From assembly GCA_046590885.1 (NCBI GenBank), contig JBKJTS010000089.1, forward strand, positions 1 to 26,381: 26,381 nt of DNA, in the 5' to 3' direction. The position numbers and the translations under genes were made by a program. Origin of the DNA: Ga0077554 sp046590885. Lineage in GTDB: Bacteria; Pseudomonadota; Gammaproteobacteria; Ga0077554; Ga007554. The notes below the pieces were generated by a model, which was not told where the DNA came from, did no database searches, and was given only the letters and a program-made list of their open reading frames with translations. Of this stretch, positions 1-6,845 are shown one piece after another; the first letter of the stretch is position 1, and every line of letters begins with the position of its first letter.

Positions 1-761
1 TCATCACATTCATCCGGAATCACTTGCCGCAGGGTTTTTCCCACCACGCTGCTGATACCGGAGTGCGCCGTAAACGCCGGGTTGGCTTCAATGTAGCGAA
101 AATCCAAGGGTTCACTCACTCCACCCATTTTCTCGATAATGCAAAAACCTTCATCGATTGATTCGAAGAGTGTGCGATAGCGTTCCTCGCTCGCACACAA
201 CGCTTCTTCGGCCCGCAGATGTTCCAATTGGGCTCCCGCCTTGAGCAGCGCCTCTTCGGCCTGTTTGCGCGCGGTATTATCGGTACCGATCAACAGATAG
301 CCGATGATGATATTTTGATCGTCGCGGAGCGCCGTGACCGACACCACTGCCGGAAAGCGGCTGCCGTCCTTGCGAATGTAGGTCAGCTCGTAGATGTCCT
401 CGATGCCGCGCGAGGCCTTGAACACCAACACCTCAAAGCCCAGCGCAATCGGCGTTGCAAGATCAGTGCTCAACGCCTGAGCACGCGCGATCAGTTCTTG
501 CGGATCAGAAATATCAGCCGGCGTGATCTTGTTCACCACGTCGCTCGCCGCATAGCCCAGCATGCGCTCGGCACCGACATTGAATAATTGAATGACCCCC
601 TTCTCGTCGGTAGCAATACTCGAGAAATTGGCGCTGTTGAAAATCGCGTTTTGCAAGGCCCCGGTTTTAAGTAACTCGTCCTGGCAATTGAGCTCGGTGA
701 GTCCCTCACCCCTAACAGCGGTAGAGGTGGGAATACTTAAAGAAGGCTGGTTTTCATTCAT
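1..761 (-). CDS. PAS-domain sensor protein, C-terminal part outside the window
   Basis: An open frame runs from an ATG at 761 down to the window edge without a stop; 253 codons are visible. About residues 38-155 form a PAS domain (ATDEKGVIQLFNVGAERMLG, then RKDGSRFPAVVSV), followed by a short helical linker typical of PAC ends (DNTARKQAEEALLKAG). A second PAS starts near residue 200 (SEERYRTLFESIDEGF, FRYIEANPAF). PAS domains sense small ligands, redox state or partner proteins and usually precede a histidine kinase, GGDEF or EAL output; that output lies off the left edge, so the enzyme class is unknown. No membrane segment is seen in the visible part, so a cytoplasmic sensor is likely. It lies 77 bp downstream of the GGDEF-EAL gene on the same strand and probably belongs to that signalling cluster. 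Confidence 0.85.
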   Translation of the reverse strand, partial: MNENQPSLSIPTSTAVRGEGLTELNCQDELLKTGALQNAIFNSANFSSIATDEKGVIQLFNVGAERMLGYAASDVVNKITPADISDPQELIARAQALSTDLATPIALGFEVLVFKASRGIEDIYELTYIRKDGSRFPAVVSVTALRDDQNIIIGYLLIGTDNTARKQAEEALLKAGAQLEHLRAEEALCASEERYRTLFESIDEGFCIIEKMGGVSEPLDFRYIEANPAFTAHSGISSVVGKTLRQVIPDECD

Positions 762-838
762 GGAATTACCTGCTTATCGACACCAAATTAAAACCGACAA
801 TTTTACTTCCTGTCTTTCGAATGAACGCTGAACAGGCA

Positions 839-2608
839 TCAATGAAAAGGGGTTAAACCCGTTCTCAGGAAAGTAGCCACCTCGTCTGCCTCCAGCGGAT
901 AGCCGAAATAGTAGCCTTGGCCCTCGTCGCACTGCTCGGCCAACAGAAACGCATGCTGCTCTGCGGTTTCCACACCCTCCGCAATCACCCGTAGCTTGAG
1001 GCTTTTCCCCATGCTGATCACGGCCCTGACAATAGCCGCATCGTCCGGGTGAGTGGTCATCCCGTTCACGAATGACTGATCGATCTTCAGGGTATTAATG
1101 GGAAACTTGCGCAGATAACTCAGGCTGGAATAGCCAGTGCCGAAATCATCGACCGCAAGTTTTATGCCCAAATTTGCGAGCCCATGCAGCGTGGAATCGG
1201 TAGACTCGGCATCTCGCATGAGAACACTTTCGGTCAGTTCGAGCTCCAGATAGTGCGGATCAAAATGCGTCTCCGCAAACATCGTGCGTATATTGTCGAG
1301 AAAATCCGCGGCCCGGAACTCCAGTATAGAGGTGTTGACGGCCATAGTGATCCGCGGCAAGTCTGCCTGCAACCAGGCCTGCGCCTGGCTACAGGCTGAA
1401 CGCAGTACCCAGCGGCCAATCGCCACGATCAAACCGCAGTCTTCGGCAATGGACACGAACTGCTCTGGCATCAGCAGGCCGCGTTGTGGATGCTGCCAAC
1501 GAAGGAGTGCTTCAACACCCACCAACGTACCCGTCTGCAGATTTATTTTCGGCTGGTAGCGCAACACAAATTCCTGCCGTTCCAGTGCGCGGCGCAGGCT
1601 GACTTCGATCGACTGCCGCTCGACAGCTCGAACATTCATGCTCTGCTCAAAGAATTTATAATTATTGCGTCCGTTTTCCTTGGCATAGTACATCGCAGTG
1701 TCCGCGCACTTAAGCAGGGTTTCTACATCCTGACCGTCGTTGGGATAGATGCTGATACCGATGCTCGCGCCGATATGCAGATTATGCCAGTCAATGGAAT
1801 GAGGCTGCGCGAATGCCGCGAGCATCTTTCGCGCAGTCAGCGCCGCATCTTCTGCGTGCTCAATATAAGGAAGCAGCAGCACGAACTCATCCCCGCCCTG
1901 GCGACTGACGGTGTCCGAGTGGCGCACACAACTCACCAGGCGTTGTGCGACCGAGCGCAGCAGTTGGTCGCCAACCGCATGCCCCAGGGAGTCGTTGATG
2001 TGCTTAAAGCGATCCAGATCCATAAACATCACCGCAACTTGCCTACCTTGACGACGGGCCAACTCAATCGCCTGGTTAAGCCGGTCTTGCAGCAGGAGTC
2101 GATTAGGCAAGTCAGTGAGAACATCGTGATGGGCCAAATGATCCATGCCAGCTTGAGCCGTTTGGATTTGTTCGGTCAGTTTTTGTGCTTCAATGGCCGC
2201 TGTGACCAGGTGTGCGTTCGCTTGCTGCAACATAATGATGTGATCGTCGGACGCTGCCTGCGTCTCTGCCAAGTGAATTCCCCCCTCGCGCGCGGTGGCT
2301 GCTCCTTCACGCACCTGGGCTTCTCCTTCCCGTGTCTGCGCCGCTCCCTCGCGCCGATGGGCAGCGTCTTCACGCGAGTCGGCAGCATTTTCACGCCAAT
2401 GCGCGGCCTCTTCTCGTGCCGTAGCCGATTTCTCGCGGCTTACAAGGGCCGCTTCATTGTCGATGGCGGCGCTTTCCCTGTGCCTCCTGTTGTTGTGCCT
2501 CCTGTCGTTTTCGCTGGCAACGAGCAACCTGTCTTTGTGCTGGCTAGCCGCAGCCAGTTGACCTGGGTTATCGGTATCAGAAGCGCCGTTCTTGCCAGTT
2601 CTGTTCAT
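839..2608 (-). CDS. GGDEF-EAL protein (c-di-GMP synthesis/degradation) with N-terminal heptad repeat
   Basis: A 589-residue soluble protein. About residues 44-110 form a charged region with Arg-Glu recurring every seven residues; about 115-155 is helical. The GGDEF domain (about 155-320) has an intact active motif GGDEF at 238-242 and an RxxD product-inhibition site (RHSD, 229-232) at the canonical five-residue spacing. The EAL domain (about 335-580) has EAL at 366-368, N425, E460, D487-D488 (VDDFGTG), K508 and E544 (VIAEGVET), the set normally needed for metal-dependent c-di-GMP hydrolysis. Both activities are therefore possible; which dominates cannot be told from sequence. No TM segment or sensory domain is recognised, so input may come through the repeat or partner proteins. 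Start ATG 2608 follows a strong GGGAGG site in the 29-bp gap after the KaiC-like gene, indicating co-transcription. Confidence 0.95.
   Translation of the reverse strand: MNRTGKNGASDTDNPGQLAAASQHKDRLLVASENDRRHNNRRHRESAAIDNEAALVSREKSATAREEAAHWRENAADSREDAAHRREGAAQTREGEAQVREGAATAREGGIHLAETQAASDDHIIMLQQANAHLVTAAIEAQKLTEQIQTAQAGMDHLAHHDVLTDLPNRLLLQDRLNQAIELARRQGRQVAVMFMDLDRFKHINDSLGHAVGDQLLRSVAQRLVSCVRHSDTVSRQGGDEFVLLLPYIEHAEDAALTARKMLAAFAQPHSIDWHNLHIGASIGISIYPNDGQDVETLLKCADTAMYYAKENGRNNYKFFEQSMNVRAVERQSIEVSLRRALERQEFVLRYQPKINLQTGTLVGVEALLRWQHPQRGLLMPEQFVSIAEDCGLIVAIGRWVLRSACSQAQAWLQADLPRITMAVNTSILEFRAADFLDNIRTMFAETHFDPHYLELELTESVLMRDAESTDSTLHGLANLGIKLAVDDFGTGYSSLSYLRKFPINTLKIDQSFVNGMTTHPDDAAIVRAVISMGKSLKLRVIAEGVETAEQHAFLLAEQCDEGQGYYFGYPLEADEVATFLRTGLTPFH
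2279..2446 (-). repeat. 21-bp tandem repeat coding REGAAxx-type heptads
   Basis: Inside the GGDEF-EAL gene, codons for Arg-Glu occur at residues 58, 65, 72, 79, 86, 93, 100 and 107, a strict seven-residue period (for example AQTREGE, AQVREGA, ATAREGG). The period extends upstream in weaker form (RE at 44, NE at 51). The DNA shows the matching 21-bp period. A heptad with Ala at neighbouring positions predicts a long, highly charged helix or coiled coil. Function is not known. Confidence 0.8.
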
Positions 2609-2637
2609 TAGTGCCCTCCCTCACCGGGTTGTTCTAG

Positions 2638-4098
2638 CTAAACGCTGACCATCGGCCGACCCGACAGAATCCCGGCATACTGAGATAATATCTCACCAAT
2701 AATGATGCCTTCGTCTGTAATTTCAAACAGTCGAAGGTCCTTGCTGTGCTCACTGCCACGGACTTTAACGACCGACAAGACGCGTTTGAGCTGGCCTCCG
2801 ATTTCGATATAGCGCTGCACGATAATGGCGTCCGCGAGAAAAGCACTCCCATAGGGACTAAAGCGCAAATCGGTGTAGCGGTCTTCCAGCTCCGCGATCA
2901 TCAATACGGTTATGCCCATGCCGGTCAGCTCGGCGACCATCCTGTACAGCGATCCGCGAAAATCTTCGCTAAACTCGGGTGCCAGGGCCAGCTCAAATCC
3001 AGACAAGGAATCAATGACGACGCGCTTGGCCTGCATTCGGGTAATCATTTTGATCAAATCATGCAGGGTTTCATCAATCGACAAATCCAGCGAACGCGTG
3101 TCGATCACTCCCACTTGCCCACCCTTCACCAGCGCCTGCAGTTTATTGTTCAGCAGTTGGTTGGGGCTCTTCTCAAACGCCGCAATCACCCCCGGTTCGC
3201 CCCTGCGCACGCCTTCGGCCAGAAATTCCGTCGCCAATATGGTTTTTCCGGAACCGGAAGGCCCGACCACAACCAGCGAATATCCAGCGGGCAAGCCACC
3301 GCCCATCATTTCATCCAGGCTCGGTATTCCCATCGGAACACGTTTGTCTCCGGCAGCTACCTTGAGACCTGACTCACCCGCTGCGCTCTGTTGGATAATC
3401 GCTCGCGGAAAAATCTGAATGCCTGCATTGCTAATACGGAAGGTATGTAAACCGGGGGCCTGAGACTGACCGCGCATTTTGACCACCTGTATCTTGCGTA
3501 CCATGGAATTGCGGTGCAGATTTTGCAACATCCAGAGGATGCCGTCTGCCACGGTAAAAATCGGGCTAGCCTCTGCTTCCGGCAGCACATATTCACCGAT
3601 TAAAAATGTGGTGGCCTGCCAGCTGGTCATTTGCATGCCGAGTTGCTGCACGAACCCCTGCAACTCGGATCTCCCCTGTTGCTTCTGCGCCGCTGACTGC
3701 ACGACGGATCGAAACGAATCGACAAATACCAGGCTCGGCAAATAGTCTTTCACTTCTTGGGCAATGCGTGACAATACCCGCTCAAAATTTCCCTCCAGCA
3801 GATCTGCAGACAGGTTGACGTAGCGGATCGATTCGTTGACTTTATCAAAATCAAAAAACGAAAATTGCTGTTGATAACGCAGCATCTTCAAAGCGGGCTC
3901 GCCGAGCACCGTGAAGAACAGCGCCCGATTATCCGGCTTGGCGAGGGAGAACATGATCTGATGCGCGAGCGTGGTTTTGCCGCTTCCCGGCGGGCCCGCA
4001 ATCAGGTTAAACGAGAATTCCGGCAAGCCGCCGCCCAACAGGTTGTCCAGGCCCGGTACGCCCGTTGCCAGACGACGTATGTCTACCTTGTTACTCAT
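2638..4098 (-). CDS. KaiC-like double RecA-type ATPase
   Basis: A 486-residue protein with two RecA/KaiC domains. Domain 1 (about 5-235) has Walker A GPPGSGKT at 35-42 and Walker B LVFVDS near 123-128. Domain 2 (about 250-480) has Walker A GPSGSGKT at 279-286 and Walker B VVIDS near 360-364. The start is fixed by AAAGGAG seven bases upstream, and the ATG overlaps the stop of the preceding gene (ATGA), so the two are translationally coupled. Aligning DAIIVQRYIEIGG (423-435) with the equivalent segment of cyanobacterial KaiC places A419 and F420 at the positions of the phosphorylated Ser431/Thr432, so clock-type autophosphorylation is not expected. The paired catalytic glutamates are also reduced to one per domain (LGEP near 65-68, FEKS near 308-311). 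No kaiA or kaiB is in the window. Such non-cyanobacterial KaiC homologues often accompany signalling proteins; a regulatory ATPase is the likely role (inference). Confidence 0.93.
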   Translation of the reverse strand: MSNKVDIRRLATGVPGLDNLLGGGLPEFSFNLIAGPPGSGKTTLAHQIMFSLAKPDNRALFFTVLGEPALKMLRYQQQFSFFDFDKVNESIRYVNLSADLLEGNFERVLSRIAQEVKDYLPSLVFVDSFRSVVQSAAQKQQGRSELQGFVQQLGMQMTSWQATTFLIGEYVLPEAEASPIFTVADGILWMLQNLHRNSMVRKIQVVKMRGQSQAPGLHTFRISNAGIQIFPRAIIQQSAAGESGLKVAAGDKRVPMGIPSLDEMMGGGLPAGYSLVVVGPSGSGKTILATEFLAEGVRRGEPGVIAAFEKSPNQLLNNKLQALVKGGQVGVIDTRSLDLSIDETLHDLIKMITRMQAKRVVIDSLSGFELALAPEFSEDFRGSLYRMVAELTGMGITVLMIAELEDRYTDLRFSPYGSAFLADAIIVQRYIEIGGQLKRVLSVVKVRGSEHSKDLRLFEITDEGIIIGEILSQYAGILSGRPMVSV

Positions 4099-4511
4099 TT
4101 TTGAACTCCTTTACCGACCCCATGCGAGGCGTCACTGCCCCAAGCCGAACGTAAAATACTAGCGGTTAAGTTCTCGCCAATTAATGAGGCCAAGATATTG
4201 GTGAAAGTAATGAGAAGTAGACAGTTTGCGGCGCTGACCTCGGCAGGCGTTTGGTCTGCAAAATTTATTTTTAATTCCACGAACCGGTGATCAGCCGGGG
4301 GGCGTGCGCTGGCCGCAAGCCAGGGAAATGTTGGCTGGGCAAGGTATACACTTCTCGCATAGATTGCATTGAAACCCCCTTCACCCACAATCAAGATGAT
4401 TTTAGTCGCCATCTGCTCCCACAATAAAATCGCAGCATCCGCAACTTTTTCAGTGTGCGGTGCCATGCGAGCTTTGATTATCTGATGACGCCACAAACCG
4501 TTGGCTTCCAT
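4095..4511 (-). CDS. small protein of unknown function, first gene of the KaiC cluster
   Basis: A 138-residue frame starting at ATG 4511 with an AGGG about ten bases upstream; its TGA overlaps the ATG of the KaiC-like gene by four bases, a strong sign that it is a real, co-translated gene. I do not recognise a named family. Visible features: a mixed alpha/beta first half with a hydrophobic strand (TKIILIVGEGGFNAIYAR, about 36-53), and a second helix-rich half with NCLLLITFTNILASLIGENL near 98-117, too polar at its ends for a clear membrane segment. There is no signal peptide and no HPt-type His motif that I can point to. Its position suggests a partner or regulator of the ATPase. Confidence 0.75.
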   Translation of the reverse strand: MEANGLWRHQIIKARMAPHTEKVADAAILLWEQMATKIILIVGEGGFNAIYARSVYLAQPTFPWLAASARPPADHRFVELKINFADQTPAEVSAANCLLLITFTNILASLIGENLTASILRSAWGSDASHGVGKGVQK

Positions 4512-5110
4512 AGTGAAAAACCCTGATCAGTGGATACGCATAGAACGACGGTAGTGGAATACAGCCGCCGCTTCAATCTGTCCTTCAGTACAGTGCGCGC
4601 GTTTAATCATGCGCAGCGTGTTTTTTTACGGCAACAGAGTAATGTACTACTATTATATTGCAAGATGCCAATTATCTTTTTGTTAGGTGGCTCAATCGTT
4701 TGTTTCGGTGACACTCATGCGCACCAAAAACAACGTCAGACAAGCAATTAAAGCCGAGAACAAAATTCAGTAAGTAATGGGATAGCGAAGGGCGTCCATC
4801 GGCATAGATGGACGACACTGCAGCGAAGCGTTTCAATGCGGTCATCAAAGCATTCTCCACTCTTGAATCTGGGTCTTGCATAGGCGCACACATGCCGTCC
4901 TTTGATTCATGAGGCGCAGGGCTTGGCCACTGAATCAGTGGACCCTCCCCTTCATGCCGCCTAAAAATGCTGCGCCCGTTTTTCAATATTGTATACCAGG
5001 CATTATAACTGCCACTGCCCGTCCACCTGGGTTCTTCTAGATTGAATGCTATGAGGTAATTATGCCAGATCAGGCGGCGGGTTCTAAGAATAGTGTAGGT
5101 TTTACTACAG
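4512..5110. other. intergenic stretch, no convincing gene
   Basis: About 600 bp between the KaiC cluster and the first attC-like site. The longest frame (minus strand, 4986 to 4672) would start with TTG, lacks a ribosome site and resembles no family I know, so I do not call it. A perfect 8-bp hairpin (CGTCCATC / GATGGACG) lies at about 4793-4814. On the minus strand the core-like heptamer ACCTAAC occurs at about 4682-4688, but no matching second core site was found. The promoter of the KaiC cluster must lie near 4520-4700, but I found no well-spaced -35/-10 pair. Possibly decayed cassette DNA. Confidence 0.4.
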
Positions 5111-5174
5111 CCTCAACGTTAAAGGTAAGGAGCACTACGCATTTGGCGCGTCCCTGTCGAACGCTATGTTAAGT
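5111..5174 (-). repeat. attC-like recombination site behind the VOC cassette
   Basis: Read on the minus strand, it opens with ACTTAAC (5174-5168, fits RYYYAAC) 27 bases after the VOC stop codon and ends with GTTGAGG (5117-5111, one mismatch to GTTRRRY). The interior is imperfectly palindromic: CGACAGGGACGCGC on the left arm against an AGGAGCACTACGC-like complement on the right. Length 64 bp is typical of attC. Degenerate, so only moderately sure. Confidence 0.5.
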
Positions 5175-5201
5175 GACGTGAATTAGTTGGAAATACGCAC
5201 C

Positions 5202-5633
5202 CTATTTAGACGAGTCGGCTGGGACCATAACCATCCAAGCGATGCCGAAGCGATCGGTGACAATGCCATAGCGTGGGGACCAGAATGTCTTGGACAGCAG
5301 CATTTTGACCTGGCCACCGTCGGAAAGTGCGGCAAAAATCCGATCAGCCTCGGCTTCCGTGGGTACGGTGAGCGCCAGCGAGAAGCCGCTGAAGCTCGAT
5401 TTGTCGTCGCAGCCATCGGAGGCTAAGATGGTAGTGGTACCGATGCGAAACGCTGAATGCATGACTTTGTTCTCAAAGCCCGATTGAAGCGCGCCCGGCG
5501 GTAGCGGTTCGGGACTATCTTTGAAGTGCATCACCATGTCCACTTGTGCGCCTAGCGCAATGCGGTAGAAATCGAGCGCTTCTTCGCAGCGACCACTGAA
5601 AAACAGGTAGGGTTGAATGAGTACGTTTTGCAC
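5202..5633 (-). CDS. VOC-family (PhnB/glyoxalase-like) protein
   Basis: A 143-residue protein of the vicinal-oxygen-chelate superfamily, PhnB-like branch. N-terminal QPYLFFSGRCEEALDFYRIALGA matches the first beta-alpha-beta module; the second module carries LALTVPTEAEADRIFAALSDGG and ends with YGIVTDRFGIAWMVM, the typical closing strand. Members bind a metal or small molecule in a cup-shaped site; the substrate of this one cannot be predicted. The start is GTG at 5633, six bases after AGGAG. It is a single-gene unit with attC-like sites on both sides and its own ribosome site, as expected of an integron cassette. PhnB-like VOC proteins are frequent cassette cargo. Confidence 0.88.
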   Translation of the reverse strand: MQNVLIQPYLFFSGRCEEALDFYRIALGAQVDMVMHFKDSPEPLPPGALQSGFENKVMHSAFRIGTTTILASDGCDDKSSFSGFSLALTVPTEAEADRIFAALSDGGQVKMLLSKTFWSPRYGIVTDRFGIAWMVMVPADSSK

Positions 5634-5683
5634 GGTAGCTCCTAGAGTTTAGGGTTGATTAGTTGGGACTTGACGCGGTAAAA

Positions 5684-5748
5684 GTCTAACCTAGAAGCGA
5701 GCGTCCTGCGCGGTTTTTCGCGCAGGACGCTCGACTGCCTGGTTGGGC
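5684..5748 (-). repeat. attC site between the SRPBCC and VOC cassettes
   Basis: On the minus strand it runs from GCCCAAC (5748-5742, fits RYYYAAC), nine bases after the SRPBCC stop codon, to GTTAGAC (5690-5684, fits GTTRRRY). Between them lies a 13-bp perfect inverted repeat, GCGCAGGACGCTC at 5720-5732 with its complement at 5699-5711, around an 8-base loop. Length 65 bp, position behind the stop and orientation all match an integron attC. This is the clearest of the set. Confidence 0.82.
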
Positions 5749-5757
5749 GTCATTGCA

Positions 5758-6204
5758 CTACCCCGGAATGTTGGGTTCTACAAGGTTGGCGAGTTGTGTG
5801 AGCGACTCTTGCCATCCGAGGTAGCACATTTCGAGCGGAATGACTTCCGGTATTCCCTCTTGCACGATACTTATCTCGGTTCCGCACGAGACCTGCTTCA
5901 AAGACACCGTTACCTGCATCTCTCCAGGCAAGTTCGGATCGTCAAACTTGTCGGTATAGCGAATGCGTTTGCCTGGTACCAGTTCCCGGTACTCTCCGCC
6001 GAACGAACGTCCCTGTCCTGTCGAGAAGTTCTGAAACGACATCTTAAAGGTGCCTGCAACTTTTGCCTCCAAGTGGTGGACTTTACATGTGAATCCGTAG
6101 GGTGGAAGCCACTTGGCCATTGCATCAGCATCCAGAAATGCCCGATATATGCGCTCCGAATTCGCACGGATCACGCGGTGAAGTTGGATGGTGCCTGTCG
6201 GCAT
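5758..6204 (-). CDS. SRPBCC-family (AHSA1/START-like) protein
   Basis: 148 residues from the preferred start. The helix-grip fold is recognisable: IQLHRVIRANSERIYRAFLD (strand-helix), DAMAKWLPPYGF, RELVPGKRIRYTDKFDD, and the C-terminal helix GWQESLTQLANLVEP. AHA1-like SRPBCC proteins have a hydrophobic ligand cavity; some stimulate Hsp90 or repress transcription, but most are uncharacterised, and no specific ligand is suggested. A longer frame starts at 6342, but it would translate the preceding attC core. ATG 6204 follows AAAGGGG by eight bases and gives the usual family N-terminus, so I chose it. An alternative ATG lies two codons upstream. It is a cassette gene with attC immediately downstream. 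Confidence 0.88.
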   Translation of the reverse strand: MPTGTIQLHRVIRANSERIYRAFLDADAMAKWLPPYGFTCKVHHLEAKVAGTFKMSFQNFSTGQGRSFGGEYRELVPGKRIRYTDKFDDPNLPGEMQVTVSLKQVSCGTEISIVQEGIPEVIPLEMCYLGWQESLTQLANLVEPNIPG

Positions 6205-6273
6205 GATCATATCCCCTTTAAATTTATAGTTCGAGTTCATGTTAACACTGAGTACTGATGGAGGCATAGTGAC

Positions 6274-6304
6274 GCCCAACGCAAAGCTGAGCGGCGGGTT
6301 AGGC
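6274..6304 (-). repeat. short or partial attC-like site behind the DUF1428 cassette
   Basis: On the minus strand GCCTAAC (6304-6298) and GTTGGGC (6280-6274) match both integron core consensuses but are only 31 bp apart, shorter than normal attC. Alternatively the site begins at a degenerate core, GCCTAGC, overlapping the DUF1428 stop near 6364, giving about 91 bp. GTTGGGC as the 3' core marks the start of the SRPBCC cassette either way. Confidence 0.5.
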
Positions 6305-6359
6305 CGCACTTCAAATAACCTCTCAGCCGCAAAGAATGTCAAGATGAGCTTGCTGCGGG

Positions 6360-6713
6360 CTAGGCATTCACCAGGACTCTGAAGCCCCCAAAGATCATCC
6401 TCTTGCCGTCAAATGGCATCTGGTTGATGTCATGCTTCATCCTTGGATCCTTCATGGCACCTGCCATCCCAGTGTCTCGAGTTTCCTTGGAAGGCCAAGT
6501 GATCCATGAGAAGACGACAGCCTCTCCCGGCATGCGTTGAACGGCCAGCGAGAAGGAAGTTAGTTTTCCCTCTGGGACGTCGTCTCCCCAACATTCAACG
6601 ACACTGAGTGCTCCGTGGTCCTTGAAAATGACCGCAGCGGTTTCTGCAAGAGTTCGGTAGCGTTCCTTATTCTCTTCCGGTACCGCAATAACGTATCCAT
6701 CTATATACTGCAT
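6360..6713 (-). CDS. DUF1428 family protein
   Basis: 117 residues, full length for the family. Recognisable conserved pieces are YIDGYVIAVPEENKERYR at the N-terminus, the DHGALSVVECWGDDVPEGK segment, FSWITWPSKETRD, and the C-terminal PFDGKRMIFGGFRVLV. DUF1428 proteins have a dimeric alpha-beta barrel (ferredoxin-like) fold; no biochemical activity is established. Start ATG 6713 is set by GGAGG five bases upstream. Same strand as its neighbours, with core-like sites before and after, so it is a cassette gene; DUF1428 is common cargo in such arrays. Confidence 0.9.
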   Translation of the reverse strand: MQYIDGYVIAVPEENKERYRTLAETAAVIFKDHGALSVVECWGDDVPEGKLTSFSLAVQRMPGEAVVFSWITWPSKETRDTGMAGAMKDPRMKHDINQMPFDGKRMIFGGFRVLVNA

Positions 6714-6741
6714 GTTGTCCTCCGAAGTAAGTGTGTGTGCG

Positions 6742-6795
6742 ACCTAACTTTTAGTTGAGCGACACCCCGCCAGGGGCGCTGCCGCGCAGTTGCAT
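6742..6795 (-). repeat. attC-like site behind the dihydrofolate-reductase-like cassette
   Basis: On the minus strand the 3' core is GTTAGGT (6748-6742, fits GTTRRRY). The 5' core would be ATGCAAC (6795-6789, one mismatch). Inside, AGCGCCCC / GGGGTGTCGCT forms a stem with a three-base bulge around TGGC, the imperfect pairing typical of folded attC. The DUF1428 ribosome site follows shortly after. Confidence 0.6.
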
Positions 6796-6799
6796 AATC

Positions 6800-6832
6800 G
6801 GGTAAGGGCCGTAGAGATGCCAGCCCTTACCC
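6800..6832. other. 10-bp perfect hairpin downstream of the dihydrofolate-reductase-like gene
   Basis: GGGTAAGGGC at 6800-6809 pairs with GCCCTTACCC at 6823-6832 around a 13-base loop, starting about 14 bases after the stop codon at 6846. No T-run follows on the minus strand, so it is not a standard intrinsic terminator. It may stabilise the mRNA end or be part of an extended attC arm. Confidence 0.5.
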
Positions 6833-6845
6833 GCATAGGCCTCCC

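Noticed and set aside
2279..2446. CRISPR array
   Set aside because: The 21-bp units are contiguous coding repeats without spacers.
1484..2611. 375-codon plus-strand frame opposite the GGDEF-EAL gene
   Set aside because: Antisense shadow of a gene with clear catalytic motifs; no family resemblance of its own.
4682..4688. Additional attC left of 5111 based on ACCTAAC
   Set aside because: Only one core heptamer; no partner core or palindrome within 150 bp.
4793..4814. 8-bp hairpin as a terminator
   Set aside because: No T-run on either strand and no clear upstream gene end.
4672..4986. 104-codon minus-strand frame between the KaiC cluster and the array
   Set aside because: TTG start, no ribosome site and no recognisable family; treated as non-coding or decayed.
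6800..6832. 10-bp hairpin as an intrinsic terminator
   Set aside because: No T-run follows; retained only as an unexplained hairpin.
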